Shown here: positions 50,975 to 58,697 of the stretch, one piece after another
Layout: each line of letters opens with the position of its first letter
How positions within the stretch are numbered: position 1 is the stretch's first letter
Assembly (NCBI RefSeq): GCF_021390535.1
Contig: NZ_JAJUXG010000017.1
Coordinates: forward strand, 1-64,000
Origin: Dyadobacter sp. CY312
GTDB taxonomy: Bacteria > Bacteroidota > Bacteroidia > Cytophagales > Spirosomataceae
DNA: 64,000 nt
Reading direction: 5' to 3'
Position numbers and translations under genes: made by a program
Notes under the pieces: model-generated
Told to the model about the DNA's origin: nothing
Database searches by the model: none
The model's input: the letters and a program-made list of their open reading frames with translations, nothing else

Positions 50975-52066
50975 TCAGATCTTTACGATCTTGTAAGTTG
51001 AAGTGGCGCCATCCGCCTTGAGCACTTTTACAATGAGCATTCCGGACGGAAATTGATTGGCATCAATACCGTTTTCATCCACTTTTTCAGAGTGGAATAG
51101 TACATTACCCAGTACATCCTGAACCGTTATCCGGTGAATACCTTTCAGTTCAATTTCGGAAAGCCGAATACGATCTATAACCGGATTGGGATATACGTAG
51201 GATTTGGCAATTTGCTCCCCGTCGACCTGCACAATTCTGGAATAGGAAAAGGTATGATCTATATCCACTATTTTTAATCTGAAATAGTGGCGGCCCGCGG
51301 TCGAGGTAACCGGAAAGGAATAAGTTGTCGTTGCCGACTCGCTTCCCTTCGTTTTAACAGAACCTAGTGTTGTCCAGGTATTGCCGTTCCTGCTGTGTTC
51401 GATATCAAAATAACTGGCGTTTTCTTCGGAAGATGTAGCCCATTTTAATGAAGTGCTGGTCCCTTCCTTAGCAGCATTGAAGCTGATGAGGCGAACCGGA
51501 AGGGCTGTGAAATCGCAATTAATGTTATTGATAACCAGCTGAAAACGTGCACGCGACCCGTTGCTCGTTCCTAGTCCATATTTGCCAATATAAATTGGAG
51601 ACCCTTGCGTTCGTACAAACCATGGCTCATTGTCCGGATATTCGTTAACGGGATTGTGAATGAAAAACACTTCCAGATATTTGGTGCCGGAATAAGCAAA
51701 AGGTGCATTAAAGGTAAAACTATAAGTTCCCTTGCCGTTGAAAGCTTTGGAACCACTAAAAACCTGGGTAAATCCGGCCGTTCCAGGGTAATTGCCATCT
51801 GAAAACTCTGTGTTGTCAACCTCTCTTACGTAAATACTGATACCGTCATAGGTGAATGATCCGGCGAACACGTTGTTGAGTTCAACGCTAAGTTGCGAGA
51901 TGGTCTGGGCTCCGCCGAGCTGAGCAGGGCTGTAAAGGCTGGAAGACCATGATCTTCCTTCGCCTTCATCTGTGTTAAAAGGAAAATCGGGGGTGTTCAG
52001 ACATTGAGCTAACAAAGCTCCGTGAACTAAAAAGAACAGGGTAAGGATTAAAAGTAACTTTTTCAT
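50975..52066 (-). CDS. Secreted T9SS type A sorting-domain protein
   Basis: The 363-residue exported protein has a signal peptide (MKKLLLILTLFFLVHGALLA), an N-terminal beta-rich domain (about 25-190) with no recognised enzymatic motif, a fibronectin-like module (STSLKWATSSEENASYFDIE, then HYFRLKIVDIDHTFSYSRIV) and a sorting tail from about 285 (SYVYPNPVIDRIRLSEIELK, FPSGMLIVKVLKADG). The last half shares its plan and several phrases with the gene at 23479-24591. It is likely a cell-surface or released protein with a binding role. Confidence 0.82.
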   Translation of the reverse strand: MKKLLLILTLFFLVHGALLAQCLNTPDFPFNTDEGEGRSWSSSLYSPAQLGGAQTISQLSVELNNVFAGSFTYDGISIYVREVDNTEFSDGNYPGTAGFTQVFSGSKAFNGKGTYSFTFNAPFAYSGTKYLEVFFIHNPVNEYPDNEPWFVRTQGSPIYIGKYGLGTSNGSRARFQLVINNINCDFTALPVRLISFNAAKEGTSTSLKWATSSEENASYFDIEHSRNGNTWTTLGSVKTKGSESATTTYSFPVTSTAGRHYFRLKIVDIDHTFSYSRIVQVDGEQIAKSYVYPNPVIDRIRLSEIELKGIHRITVQDVLGNVLFHSEKVDENGIDANQFPSGMLIVKVLKADGATSTYKIVKI

Positions 52067-52302
52067 ACGATTGAATTTTAATGAAACAGGGTTTTTTTAC
52101 TAGATTTTACAAACCAATATTACGGTTGAAAAATGAAAAGTACTACCCAATTTTTCATTAAATTCACTATCGGTTACATTTACTACAAGTATAAAAATTT
52201 CATGTAGGACTAGTGTTATTTGTGGTGAAAAAGTGTTGTGCGAGAATGCGAAAAATTACGACAGCCTTAGAACTTTACCCTTCATTTGCGTCTGTTTTTA
52301 TA

Positions 52303-53235
52303 CTAAAATACCCTTACTTGTTTTTCCTCATTGAAAACAATCTGGGGCACAAATTCAATGATGCCTTTCCGCAATGCTTCGATCAGCCTTGTTTTCACCT
52401 GCTCCCGGTTCACAACCAAACAAACCTCTCTTGCAGGCTCCGGGTATTGGAAATGACGAATGTGTTTTTTACGTTCCTCCGACAGCTCTTCAATGGCAAG
52501 TTGTGGTAAAATGGTGATGCCGCCGTTACGATCTACCATACGAACCAGGGTTTCGATACTACCCGACCGGTAATTAAAACTGCTGCCAAACTGACTGTTG
52601 CGGCTCAATTCACAAAGGCGTTGGATTTGAGTCCGGAAACAATGACCTTCTTCAAGCAGCCAGAGTTTATTCGGTTCTATGTCGCCGGGCAAAATGTATT
52701 GTTTGTTGTAAAGGTCTGTACTTTGAGACACGTAGGCATAAAACTTCTCCTTGTAAAGCGGGATTTCCTGCAAACTGCTTTCACCTGAAACGGTGGCAAC
52801 AATACCAACATCGAGGTTACCCAGTTTCAGTTCGGACATGATTCTTTCCGTGATCATTTCGGACACATGAAGACTTATTTCCGGGTATGCTGCAATGAAG
52901 GGTTGTACAAAATGCGGTAGCAGGTAAGGAGCGATGGTGGGGATGATACCGATCCTTAATTCGCCTGACAGGTCGCCGTTGAAATGGCGCGCGAGCTCAT
53001 GCATTCTTCCTGCCTCCCGAAGTATAGCTTTTGCCTGGTCAATAATCTGGCGGCCTATGCCGGTGGGAACGATGGGTTGTTTGGTTCGGTCAAAAATCTT
53101 GACGCCAAGTTCTTCTTCCAGTTTTCGGATCATCATGGACAGGGTAGGCTGCGTTACATTACAATGCTCTGCTGCCTGTACAAAATGCCTGTGATTGTCT
53201 ACTGCTACGATATATTCGAGTTGCTGGATGTTCAT
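52303..53235 (-). CDS. oxyR: OxyR, LysR-type hydrogen-peroxide sensor
   Basis: From the ATG at 53235 the protein is 310 residues (an upstream ATG adds 19 residues outside the family start). The LysR helix-turn-helix reads MNIQQLEYIVAVDNHRHFVQ and CNVTQPTLSMMIRKLEEELG. The redox pair is present exactly as in Escherichia coli OxyR: Cys199 and Cys208 in LLEEGHCFRTQIQRLCEL. Oxidation by peroxide forms a disulfide and activates transcription of catalase and related genes. No such target lies next to it, so it acts on distant promoters. A -7-like element (TAACTTTG on the minus strand, 53278-53285) lies upstream. Confidence 0.93.
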   Translation of the reverse strand: MNIQQLEYIVAVDNHRHFVQAAEHCNVTQPTLSMMIRKLEEELGVKIFDRTKQPIVPTGIGRQIIDQAKAILREAGRMHELARHFNGDLSGELRIGIIPTIAPYLLPHFVQPFIAAYPEISLHVSEMITERIMSELKLGNLDVGIVATVSGESSLQEIPLYKEKFYAYVSQSTDLYNKQYILPGDIEPNKLWLLEEGHCFRTQIQRLCELSRNSQFGSSFNYRSGSIETLVRMVDRNGGITILPQLAIEELSEERKKHIRHFQYPEPAREVCLVVNREQVKTRLIEALRKGIIEFVPQIVFNEEKQVRVF

Positions 53236-53357
53236 TGTAATTGTCTGTGGAGCGTTGCTTAATAAATATGCTCTATGCAAAGTTAAAAACAATCAGTTTA
53301 ATTGATCACGCGCCCTGAAATTATTGTGAATTGGTAAGCCGACAATATGTTTTTTTT

Positions 53358-53419
53358 AACCGCAAAAGGAACCAAGTTCACAAAAAGATCCTTTGATTTC
53401 TCTTGTTCCTTTTGTGGTT
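53358..53419. repeat. Inverted repeat of the AACCxCAAAAGGAAC type
   Basis: AACCGCAAAAGGAACCAAG (53358-53376) pairs with CTTGTTCCTTTTGTGGTT (53402-53419) with one mismatch and one extra base. It lies between oxyR and the repeat-protein gene and resembles A-rich AACCGCAAAG intergenic repeats common in Bacteroidota. Confidence 0.5.
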
Positions 53420-53500
53420 AAACTTTTTGGTGAGTTAGGAATGATAGAAAAATTACAACTGATAATGACTGCATTGGCAATAATTTCAATTCCATCATCG

Positions 53501-53508
53501 TATTTTTG
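53501..53508 (+). promoter_or_regulatory. Putative -7 element of the repeat-protein gene
   Basis: TATTTTTG matches TAnnTTTG, 37 bases before the ATG at 53546. A TTG at 53475-53477 lies 23 bases upstream. Confidence 0.4.
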
Positions 53509-53545
53509 TTTAATCATTAAAACACTCACTTTAAACTAACAGGAA

Positions 53546-53905
53546 ATGAAAAAATTAAAAGTATTATTGGCTGCGGCGTTTTTAATTATTGCCGGAAATT
53601 CTTTCGCTCAAACCGCTCAGCCGGCAGCTACTCCTGCAACCAAAAAAGAAGTTAAAGCAAAACCTGCCAATGGCGCTGTTAAAACAAAAGCAGACGGAAC
53701 GCCAGACAAACGTTACGCTGAAAATCAGAAACTGAAAGCGGATGGTACACCAGACAAACGCTACTCAGAAAATAAAAAATTAAAGGCTGACGGAACGCCT
53801 GATAAACGTTACAGCGATAATAAGAATCTGAAAAAAGACGGTACTCCCGACAAGAGATTTAAGGCGAAAACGGATACGACAAAAGCCGGGAAGAAAAAAA
53901 GTTAA
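53546..53905 (+). CDS. Secreted basic protein with 16-residue repeats
   Basis: The 119-residue protein has a signal peptide (MKKLKVLLAAAFLIIAGNSF, cleavage after AQ), an Ala/Pro/Lys linker, and four repeats of 16 residues with the core KADGTPDKRYSENKKL (residues 48-63, 64-79, 80-95 and a shortened fourth). The repeats are strongly conserved in protein but differ in many silent positions, so they are old and under selection. The mature protein is highly basic. Similar small proteins occur in Cytophagales without assigned function; cell-wall or DNA binding are guesses. A hairpin terminator overlaps the next promoter. Confidence 0.75.
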   Translation: MKKLKVLLAAAFLIIAGNSFAQTAQPAATPATKKEVKAKPANGAVKTKADGTPDKRYAENQKLKADGTPDKRYSENKKLKADGTPDKRYSDNKNLKKDGTPDKRFKAKTDTTKAGKKKS

Positions 53906-53925
53906 TTATTTTAAAAGAAAAAATT

Positions 53926-53949
53926 AGGGTAAGCGCCTGACTTGTTGTC
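53926..53949 (+). promoter_or_regulatory. Putative ECF-type promoter P1 (sigma gene)
   Basis: AGGGTAAG (53926-53933), 11 bases, TTGTC (53945-53949), preceded by AAAATT. The same arrangement recurs at 57532-57555 before the solenoid paralog, which suggests a binding site for the sigma factor encoded at 54008. Distance to the ATG is about 58 bases. Confidence 0.6.
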
Positions 53950-53983
53950 ATCCTGATGAACAACGAAGCCAGGCGCTTATTTT
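53931..53983 (+). terminator. Long hairpin terminator overlapping promoter P1
   Basis: AAGCGCCTG (53931-53939) pairs with CAGGCGCTT (53970-53978), with a further near-complementary CTTGTTGT/ACAACGAAG inside, and is followed by ATTTTTG. It ends the repeat-protein transcript, but its left arm and upper stem include the P1 promoter elements. Confidence 0.6.
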
Positions 53984-54007
53984 TGAAGTTACATCAACCG
54001 GTTTGTA

Positions 54008-54574
54008 ATGAACGTAGCTGATATAGAAGGACAATATTTGAACAAGGACAGGGAAGAGGAATTTGAAATTGTATTTAAAAAACATTTCAAAAACCTTCAT
54101 GCATATGCCTGTACAATCGTGCGTGACGAGGTAATGGCCGAGGAAATGGTACAGAATGTGTTTTGTCGTTTGTGGGAAAAAAGTGAGCAGATCGAAATCC
54201 GTGAGTCAGTCAGCGGGTATTTGTATCGGTCTGTTTACCATGAAAGTCTCAATTATCTCAAACATCTGAAAGTAAGGGAAGCGTATCAAACTTATGCGGT
54301 AAACCAAATGGAGAATACAAACAACACTTCACACAATCTGGAATTGAAAGAACTGGAAAATCGGCTGGAAATTGCTCTGAAGGAGCTTCCTGAAAAGTGC
54401 CGTACCATTTTTCAAATGAGCCGCTTTGAGGAACTGAAATATCAGGAAATAGCCGACCGGCTTGAATTACCCTTGAAAACGGTTGAAAATCAGATGGGTA
54501 AAGCTTTACGGTTACTACGTGTTAAACTGGTTGATTTTTTGCCTGCTTCTTTTCTATTATTTTTTCTCAATTAA
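54008..54574 (+). CDS. ECF RNA polymerase sigma-70 factor (solenoid locus)
   Basis: This 188-residue sigma factor has region 2 at about 20-85 (FEIVFKKHFKNLHAYACTIV, MAEEMVQNVFCRLWEK) and region 4 at about 125-178 (LKELPEKCRTIFQMSRFEEL, YQEIADRLELPLKTVENQMG). A FecR anti-sigma gene begins 8 bases after its stop, as in transport-linked systems, but no TonB receptor gene follows. The linked genes encode solenoid-repeat proteins instead. P1 upstream is likely autoregulated because the same motif recurs before the paralog gene. Confidence 0.93.
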   Translation: MNVADIEGQYLNKDREEEFEIVFKKHFKNLHAYACTIVRDEVMAEEMVQNVFCRLWEKSEQIEIRESVSGYLYRSVYHESLNYLKHLKVREAYQTYAVNQMENTNNTSHNLELKELENRLEIALKELPEKCRTIFQMSRFEELKYQEIADRLELPLKTVENQMGKALRLLRVKLVDFLPASFLLFFLN

Positions 54575-54581
54575 CAACAGA

Positions 54582-55571
54582 ATGATCGTGAATACGGATT
54601 CGAATGATACAATGGATGATCTTCTGGTAAAATGTATGCTGGGAGAAGCAACGCAACCGGAGCGGGAGCAGGTTGATTTTTGGCTTAAAGAGAACAACGG
54701 GAACGCCCGATATTATGAACACTTTAAGCTGATATGGACCCAAAGCCGCGAACTTGCCGCACAGAGTAAAGTAAATGAACACGAAGCCTGGAATCGTTTT
54801 AAAACAAGAACGGAGAAAGAAACACCTGTGATCGAACTCACACCTAATCCATGGCGCTCGTGGATCAGAATCGCTGCCGCTATTCTGGTGCTGGCGGGCG
54901 TCGGCTGGGCAGTGTATTTTTCTACCTTGAAAAGTGGATCCGGCGAAATGGTTACAGTAAAATCAGGCTCCCTGGCGTTGATCGATACGCTTCCTGACGG
55001 TTCGGTGGTGACGTTGAACAGGCGGTCTTCTATCTCTTATCCGGAGCAATTTGCCCACGAAAAAACGAGGCAGATCACGCTGAATGGAGAAGCTTTTTTT
55101 GACGTGCAACCTGATAAAACCAAGCCATTTGTAATCACCGTAAATGACGTGACCGTGACGGTTCTTGGTACATCATTCAACATAAAAAGTACAGCCAAAC
55201 AAACGGAGGTAATCGTAGAAACCGGGCTGGTGGAAGTGGTTAAAGCAGAGGAAAGAGTCAAGTTGCAGCCCAAAGAAAAGGTGATTGTTCAGGATGGAGA
55301 GGGTGAATTGATTAAGGAGAAAAATACGGATGAGTTCTATAAATATTACCGCACCAAAGAATTTGTTTGTAAAGATGTACCACTTCCCGAGCTTGTGGAA
55401 AAACTGAATGAGATATACCAGTCCCGGATTGTGATCGGCAATAAAAGACTGGAAAATTTAAGGATCAACACCACCTTTGAACAGAAGTCTTTATCAACGG
55501 ATCTGCATGTGATCGGGCAGACTCTCGATATCAAAGTTGAATATGAGGGAGATTCGATCGTACTGAAATAG
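54582..55571 (+). CDS. FecR family anti-sigma factor (solenoid locus)
   Basis: From the ATG at 54582 the protein is 329 residues (a frame further upstream overlaps the sigma gene and is not used). The cytoplasmic part (1-95) begins with MDDLLVKCMLGEATQPEREQ, one membrane segment lies at about 96-113 (IRIAAAILVLAGVGWAVYF), then the FecR fold (LPDGSVVTLNRRSSISYP, LNGEAFFDVQPDKTKPFVIT, LGTSFNIKS) and a C-terminal DUF4974 domain (DVPLPELVEKLNEIYQSRIV). The usual partner is the STN domain of a TonB receptor; here the only STN domain nearby is in the next gene, 15 bases downstream. Confidence 0.94.
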   Translation: MIVNTDSNDTMDDLLVKCMLGEATQPEREQVDFWLKENNGNARYYEHFKLIWTQSRELAAQSKVNEHEAWNRFKTRTEKETPVIELTPNPWRSWIRIAAAILVLAGVGWAVYFSTLKSGSGEMVTVKSGSLALIDTLPDGSVVTLNRRSSISYPEQFAHEKTRQITLNGEAFFDVQPDKTKPFVITVNDVTVTVLGTSFNIKSTAKQTEVIVETGLVEVVKAEERVKLQPKEKVIVQDGEGELIKEKNTDEFYKYYRTKEFVCKDVPLPELVEKLNEIYQSRIVIGNKRLENLRINTTFEQKSLSTDLHVIGQTLDIKVEYEGDSIVLK

Positions 55572-55586
55572 ATCTTATCTTTCGGG

Positions 55587-57416
55587 ATGAATTACTTTAA
55601 ATTTATTTTGTTTAAAACCGTGCTGCCGGCTATCGTTTTGATGGCCGGTACTTTGTCGTTTTGTACAGCTCAAAAAATATTAAATAAACCTGTTAGTATT
55701 ACTGCCAACAGGCAACCGGTTTCGGAGGTATTACAGACCATCGGCAAACAAGGTGACTTTTATTTTTCCTACAACACCGAAGTAATTCCGGGTGATAGTG
55801 TGGTCACTATATCCTTCCGTGACCTGCCACTGAAAACAGTTCTTGACAGACTGCTGGCCGGCAATTATCTCTACAAAGAAACCGGAGATTACATCATTAT
55901 TCAGAAAGCACCCGCAGAAAAGTATGCCTATATATCGGGGAGTATCACCGATGACGAAACAGGTAAAGCGGTAGATTACGCCAGTGTTTATTCCAAAACG
56001 TTACTCGTATCGGCATTGAGCGGCGATGACGGTTCTTTCCGCTTGAAACTTCGCGATCGTTCGTTTCCGCTTGTTGTCAATATTAGCAAGATAGGTTATG
56101 CCGACACTTCTATTGTGGTGCAGTCGGAGCGGGATGGGAAGTTCGATGTTCGGTTAAGACCTCGTGCTATTGATCTGGATGAAGTAATGGTATACAATTC
56201 CGGTGCCGATCGGACCTGGCTTGCCAGGCTGTTTGTCTCGTCGAGACTCCGGGCCCAAAGCCGAAATATTGGGAGGTTTTTCGTTTCACTGCCATACCAG
56301 GCCTCCCTCACACCCGGACTTGGTACGCATGGACGCATGAGTTCACAGGTCACAAACAAATTCTCGTTGAATTTGCTTGGCGGCTACACAGCGGGTGTTA
56401 ACGGTGTAGAACTCGCAGGAGCATTCAATATTTCAAAAAATGATGTGCGGGTTGCACAAGTTGCAGGCGTATTCAATGTCGTTTCCGGGCATGTCAAAGG
56501 TGTACAACTGGCAGGTCTTCACAACCATGTAATCGATTCGCTGAAAGGAGTACAGGTAGCAGGATTCAGTAATATCGTTGGTGAAAAAGTACAGGGCGTG
56601 CAGCTGGCAGGTTTTTTAAATAAAGCGAGCAGTGGTTTTAAGGGACTACAAATTGGTGGCGTGGGGAATTTGACAGACCAAATTTCAAATGGTGTACAAA
56701 TTGCCGGATTTCTGAACCGTTCCGGTGATGATTTTAAAGGACTGCAAATTGCTGGTGCCATTAATTTGTCAAGAAAAGATATGGCTGCTACGCAGGTGAG
56801 CGGCCTATTGAATATCGGTAAATCAAACGTGAATGGCTTGCAACTGGGGACGATCAACTACGCTAAAAACCTGAAAGGCGTGCAGGTGGGTATTGTCAAT
56901 ATTGCGGATAGCTCATCGGGTTACAGCTTCGGAATTTTCAATATTATTAAAAATGGAAAAGGAAGCGTTTCTGTATTTGCCAACGAAATCGTTCCGTTCA
57001 ATGTAGCCTGGAAAACGGGAACCAGAAGAATATACAGCATACTGACGATCGGAGCGTCGATGGGACCGGAGCAAAAAGCTTACACGGTTGGCTTCGGTTT
57101 TGGAAAGGATTTTCGTTTGAGCCGGAGTATGGGTTTCGCTGCTGAAATCATCAATCATACAGGATATACAGGTAGTTGGGAGAATACGCTTGGAATTTAT
57201 CGTCTTCAAACTTTGCTTGATCTGCATTTGGGGAAACGCATTACTTTGTCCGCTGGGCCCTCTTTTGCAATCTTGAACGACAAGACAATAGAGCCTGCAA
57301 GTGGATTTAGAAGTTATCCCCCAAAAACTTACAGGAGCTTTGATATTGGTAAATCCGCTGTGGGATGGCTGGGTTGGCAAGCGGGGCTGAGCTGGAATTA
57401 CGGGGCATTGTTGTAA
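55587..57416 (+). CDS. STN and carboxypeptidase-regulatory protein with 16-residue-repeat solenoid and putative outer-membrane C-terminus
   Basis: This 609-residue exported protein has a signal (to about 28), an STN domain (38-107, NRQPVSEVLQTIGKQGDFYF then DYIIIQKAP), and a carboxypeptidase-regulatory beta-sandwich (114-200, ISGSITDDETGKAVDYASVY). A linker ending in DEVMVYN looks like the point where SusC enters its plug, but the TonB plug and barrel are absent. Instead ten units with cores such as GVQLAGF start at 273 and recur exactly every 16 residues to 417, resembling LA_2272-type surface repeats. The C-terminal 140 residues (VAWKTGTRRIYSILTIGASM and strands rich in Tyr/Gly) look like a small beta barrel. 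It is probably an outer-membrane sensor for the FecR/sigma pair upstream. Confidence 0.8.
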   Translation: MNYFKFILFKTVLPAIVLMAGTLSFCTAQKILNKPVSITANRQPVSEVLQTIGKQGDFYFSYNTEVIPGDSVVTISFRDLPLKTVLDRLLAGNYLYKETGDYIIIQKAPAEKYAYISGSITDDETGKAVDYASVYSKTLLVSALSGDDGSFRLKLRDRSFPLVVNISKIGYADTSIVVQSERDGKFDVRLRPRAIDLDEVMVYNSGADRTWLARLFVSSRLRAQSRNIGRFFVSLPYQASLTPGLGTHGRMSSQVTNKFSLNLLGGYTAGVNGVELAGAFNISKNDVRVAQVAGVFNVVSGHVKGVQLAGLHNHVIDSLKGVQVAGFSNIVGEKVQGVQLAGFLNKASSGFKGLQIGGVGNLTDQISNGVQIAGFLNRSGDDFKGLQIAGAINLSRKDMAATQVSGLLNIGKSNVNGLQLGTINYAKNLKGVQVGIVNIADSSSGYSFGIFNIIKNGKGSVSVFANEIVPFNVAWKTGTRRIYSILTIGASMGPEQKAYTVGFGFGKDFRLSRSMGFAAEIINHTGYTGSWENTLGIYRLQTLLDLHLGKRITLSAGPSFAILNDKTIEPASGFRSYPPKTYRSFDIGKSAVGWLGWQAGLSWNYGALL

Positions 57417-57531
57417 GATCAGTGAAAAGTGAAACTTATCTGAAAGGTTGAGACAGACATTTTTTTTAAAATTTAATTTATTGATTTTTAATTACTTATC
57501 CCTGATTTAGATTTTTTCTTCTCAGAAAATT

Positions 57532-57555
57532 AGGGTAAGTCCTCAACATCTTGTC
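57532..57555 (+). promoter_or_regulatory. Putative ECF-type promoter P2 (solenoid paralog)
   Basis: AGGGTAAG (57532-57539), 11 bases, TTGTC (57551-57555), preceded by the same AAAATT as P1. Fourteen contiguous bases and the spacing to TTGTC are identical to P1, while the spacer differs, as expected for a promoter pair under one sigma factor. It drives the paralog and acyltransferase genes with a leader of about 90 bases. Confidence 0.6.
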
Positions 57556-57650
57556 GGTACTGAGCATACAGGGAAACCGACGAGTTGTAGGCCTGCAATT
57601 TCTGGTTTTCCGGTATGTGTTTGAAAATCTTTATTTTAAATACAAACACA

Positions 57651-58697
57651 ATGAAAAAGTACTCAGGAATTATCAAGCGCGTTTTACACACCGTAATTTT
57701 ATCAGGCATCGTATTTTCTTCCTTTGCTCAATCCGATTCCATCCGTCCGTTTCACATCGGACTGGTTTACCCCATCAGCTCCAATGGACTAAAAGCTGCT
57801 GATTATACCAATCGTTTTTCGCTGCATGCCATCGCTGGTCTGTCTAAATCCGAAACCTCAGTGGCTATTTCAGGTGCGGCTAATATTGTGAAGCAAGATG
57901 CAAACGGCGCAATCATTTCAGGAGCGGTGAACCTGATCGGGAATGATGCTCGTGGTGCACAAATTGCCGGCTTTGCCAACATCATTAAAAACGAAGCGAA
58001 AGGAGCTCAGGTTGCAGGGTTTGCCAATATAACTGGTAGTGCCGAATCCGTTCAGATCGCTGGTTTCAGTAACATCGTGAAGGACGACGCAAAAGGTTTG
58101 CAGGTGTCCGGATTCCTGAATAAAGGGAAAAATGTGTCTAATCAGGTTGCCGGTTTTATGAATATTGCAAAAAACGTGAAGGGTGTTCAGCTTGCCGGTT
58201 TGATCAACATTGCCGACAGCAGTAATTATCCGATAGCCCTGCTTAACTTTGTCAAGAATGGTGAAAAATCGGTCAGTCTTAGTTTGGATGAAACGCTGAC
58301 AGGGATGGCTACATTTCGGTCCGGAGGCCGCGTATTATATGGAATTCTGGGCATTGGGTACAATATGGAGAACGACGGAAAATCACTTTACGCAGTGGAA
58401 TCGGGCTTGGGTGCACACTTTCGGATATCAAACGGTTTCAGGATTAATACCGAAATCGTAAGTCAGCAGTTGTCCGATTTCAAGAAGGGGCATTATTCAA
58501 AACACAACATTCGTCTGTTGCCGGCGTTTAGAGTAGGTCGCCTGGAGCTTTTTGCCGGTCCTACTATTAACTATGTAAACTACACCCAGGACAAAGGTTA
58601 TTCATTTATCAAAAACTACATGTGGAGTAAAAACGGGAGTAAGGATTTTCAGGGAATATATGCAGGTGTTGTTGGTGGTTTGAAAGTCATTCTTTAA
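57651..58697 (+). CDS. Solenoid-repeat outer-membrane protein, paralog of the STN protein
   Basis: From the ATG at 57651 the protein is 348 residues with a signal peptide (MKKYSGIIKRVLHTVILSGI, then VFSSFAQ). About eight units like GAQIAGFANIIKNEAK occur at residues 70-183, mostly 16 apart, followed by a C-terminal barrel-like part (about 218-348) that matches the end of the previous protein in order and phrase, for example SVSLSLDE and RVLYGILGIGYNM. It lacks the STN and carboxypeptidase-regulatory domains. It could be the effector or partner of the STN protein. Its stop overlaps the start of the acyltransferase gene (TAATG). Confidence 0.78.
   Translation: MKKYSGIIKRVLHTVILSGIVFSSFAQSDSIRPFHIGLVYPISSNGLKAADYTNRFSLHAIAGLSKSETSVAISGAANIVKQDANGAIISGAVNLIGNDARGAQIAGFANIIKNEAKGAQVAGFANITGSAESVQIAGFSNIVKDDAKGLQVSGFLNKGKNVSNQVAGFMNIAKNVKGVQLAGLINIADSSNYPIALLNFVKNGEKSVSLSLDETLTGMATFRSGGRVLYGILGIGYNMENDGKSLYAVESGLGAHFRISNGFRINTEIVSQQLSDFKKGHYSKHNIRLLPAFRVGRLELFAGPTINYVNYTQDKGYSFIKNYMWSKNGSKDFQGIYAGVVGGLKVIL

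Noticed and set aside
56403..56850. DNA tandem repeat as the origin of the solenoid region
   Set aside because: The 48-base period is visible only in protein; DNA copies have diverged, so it is an old protein repeat, not a satellite.
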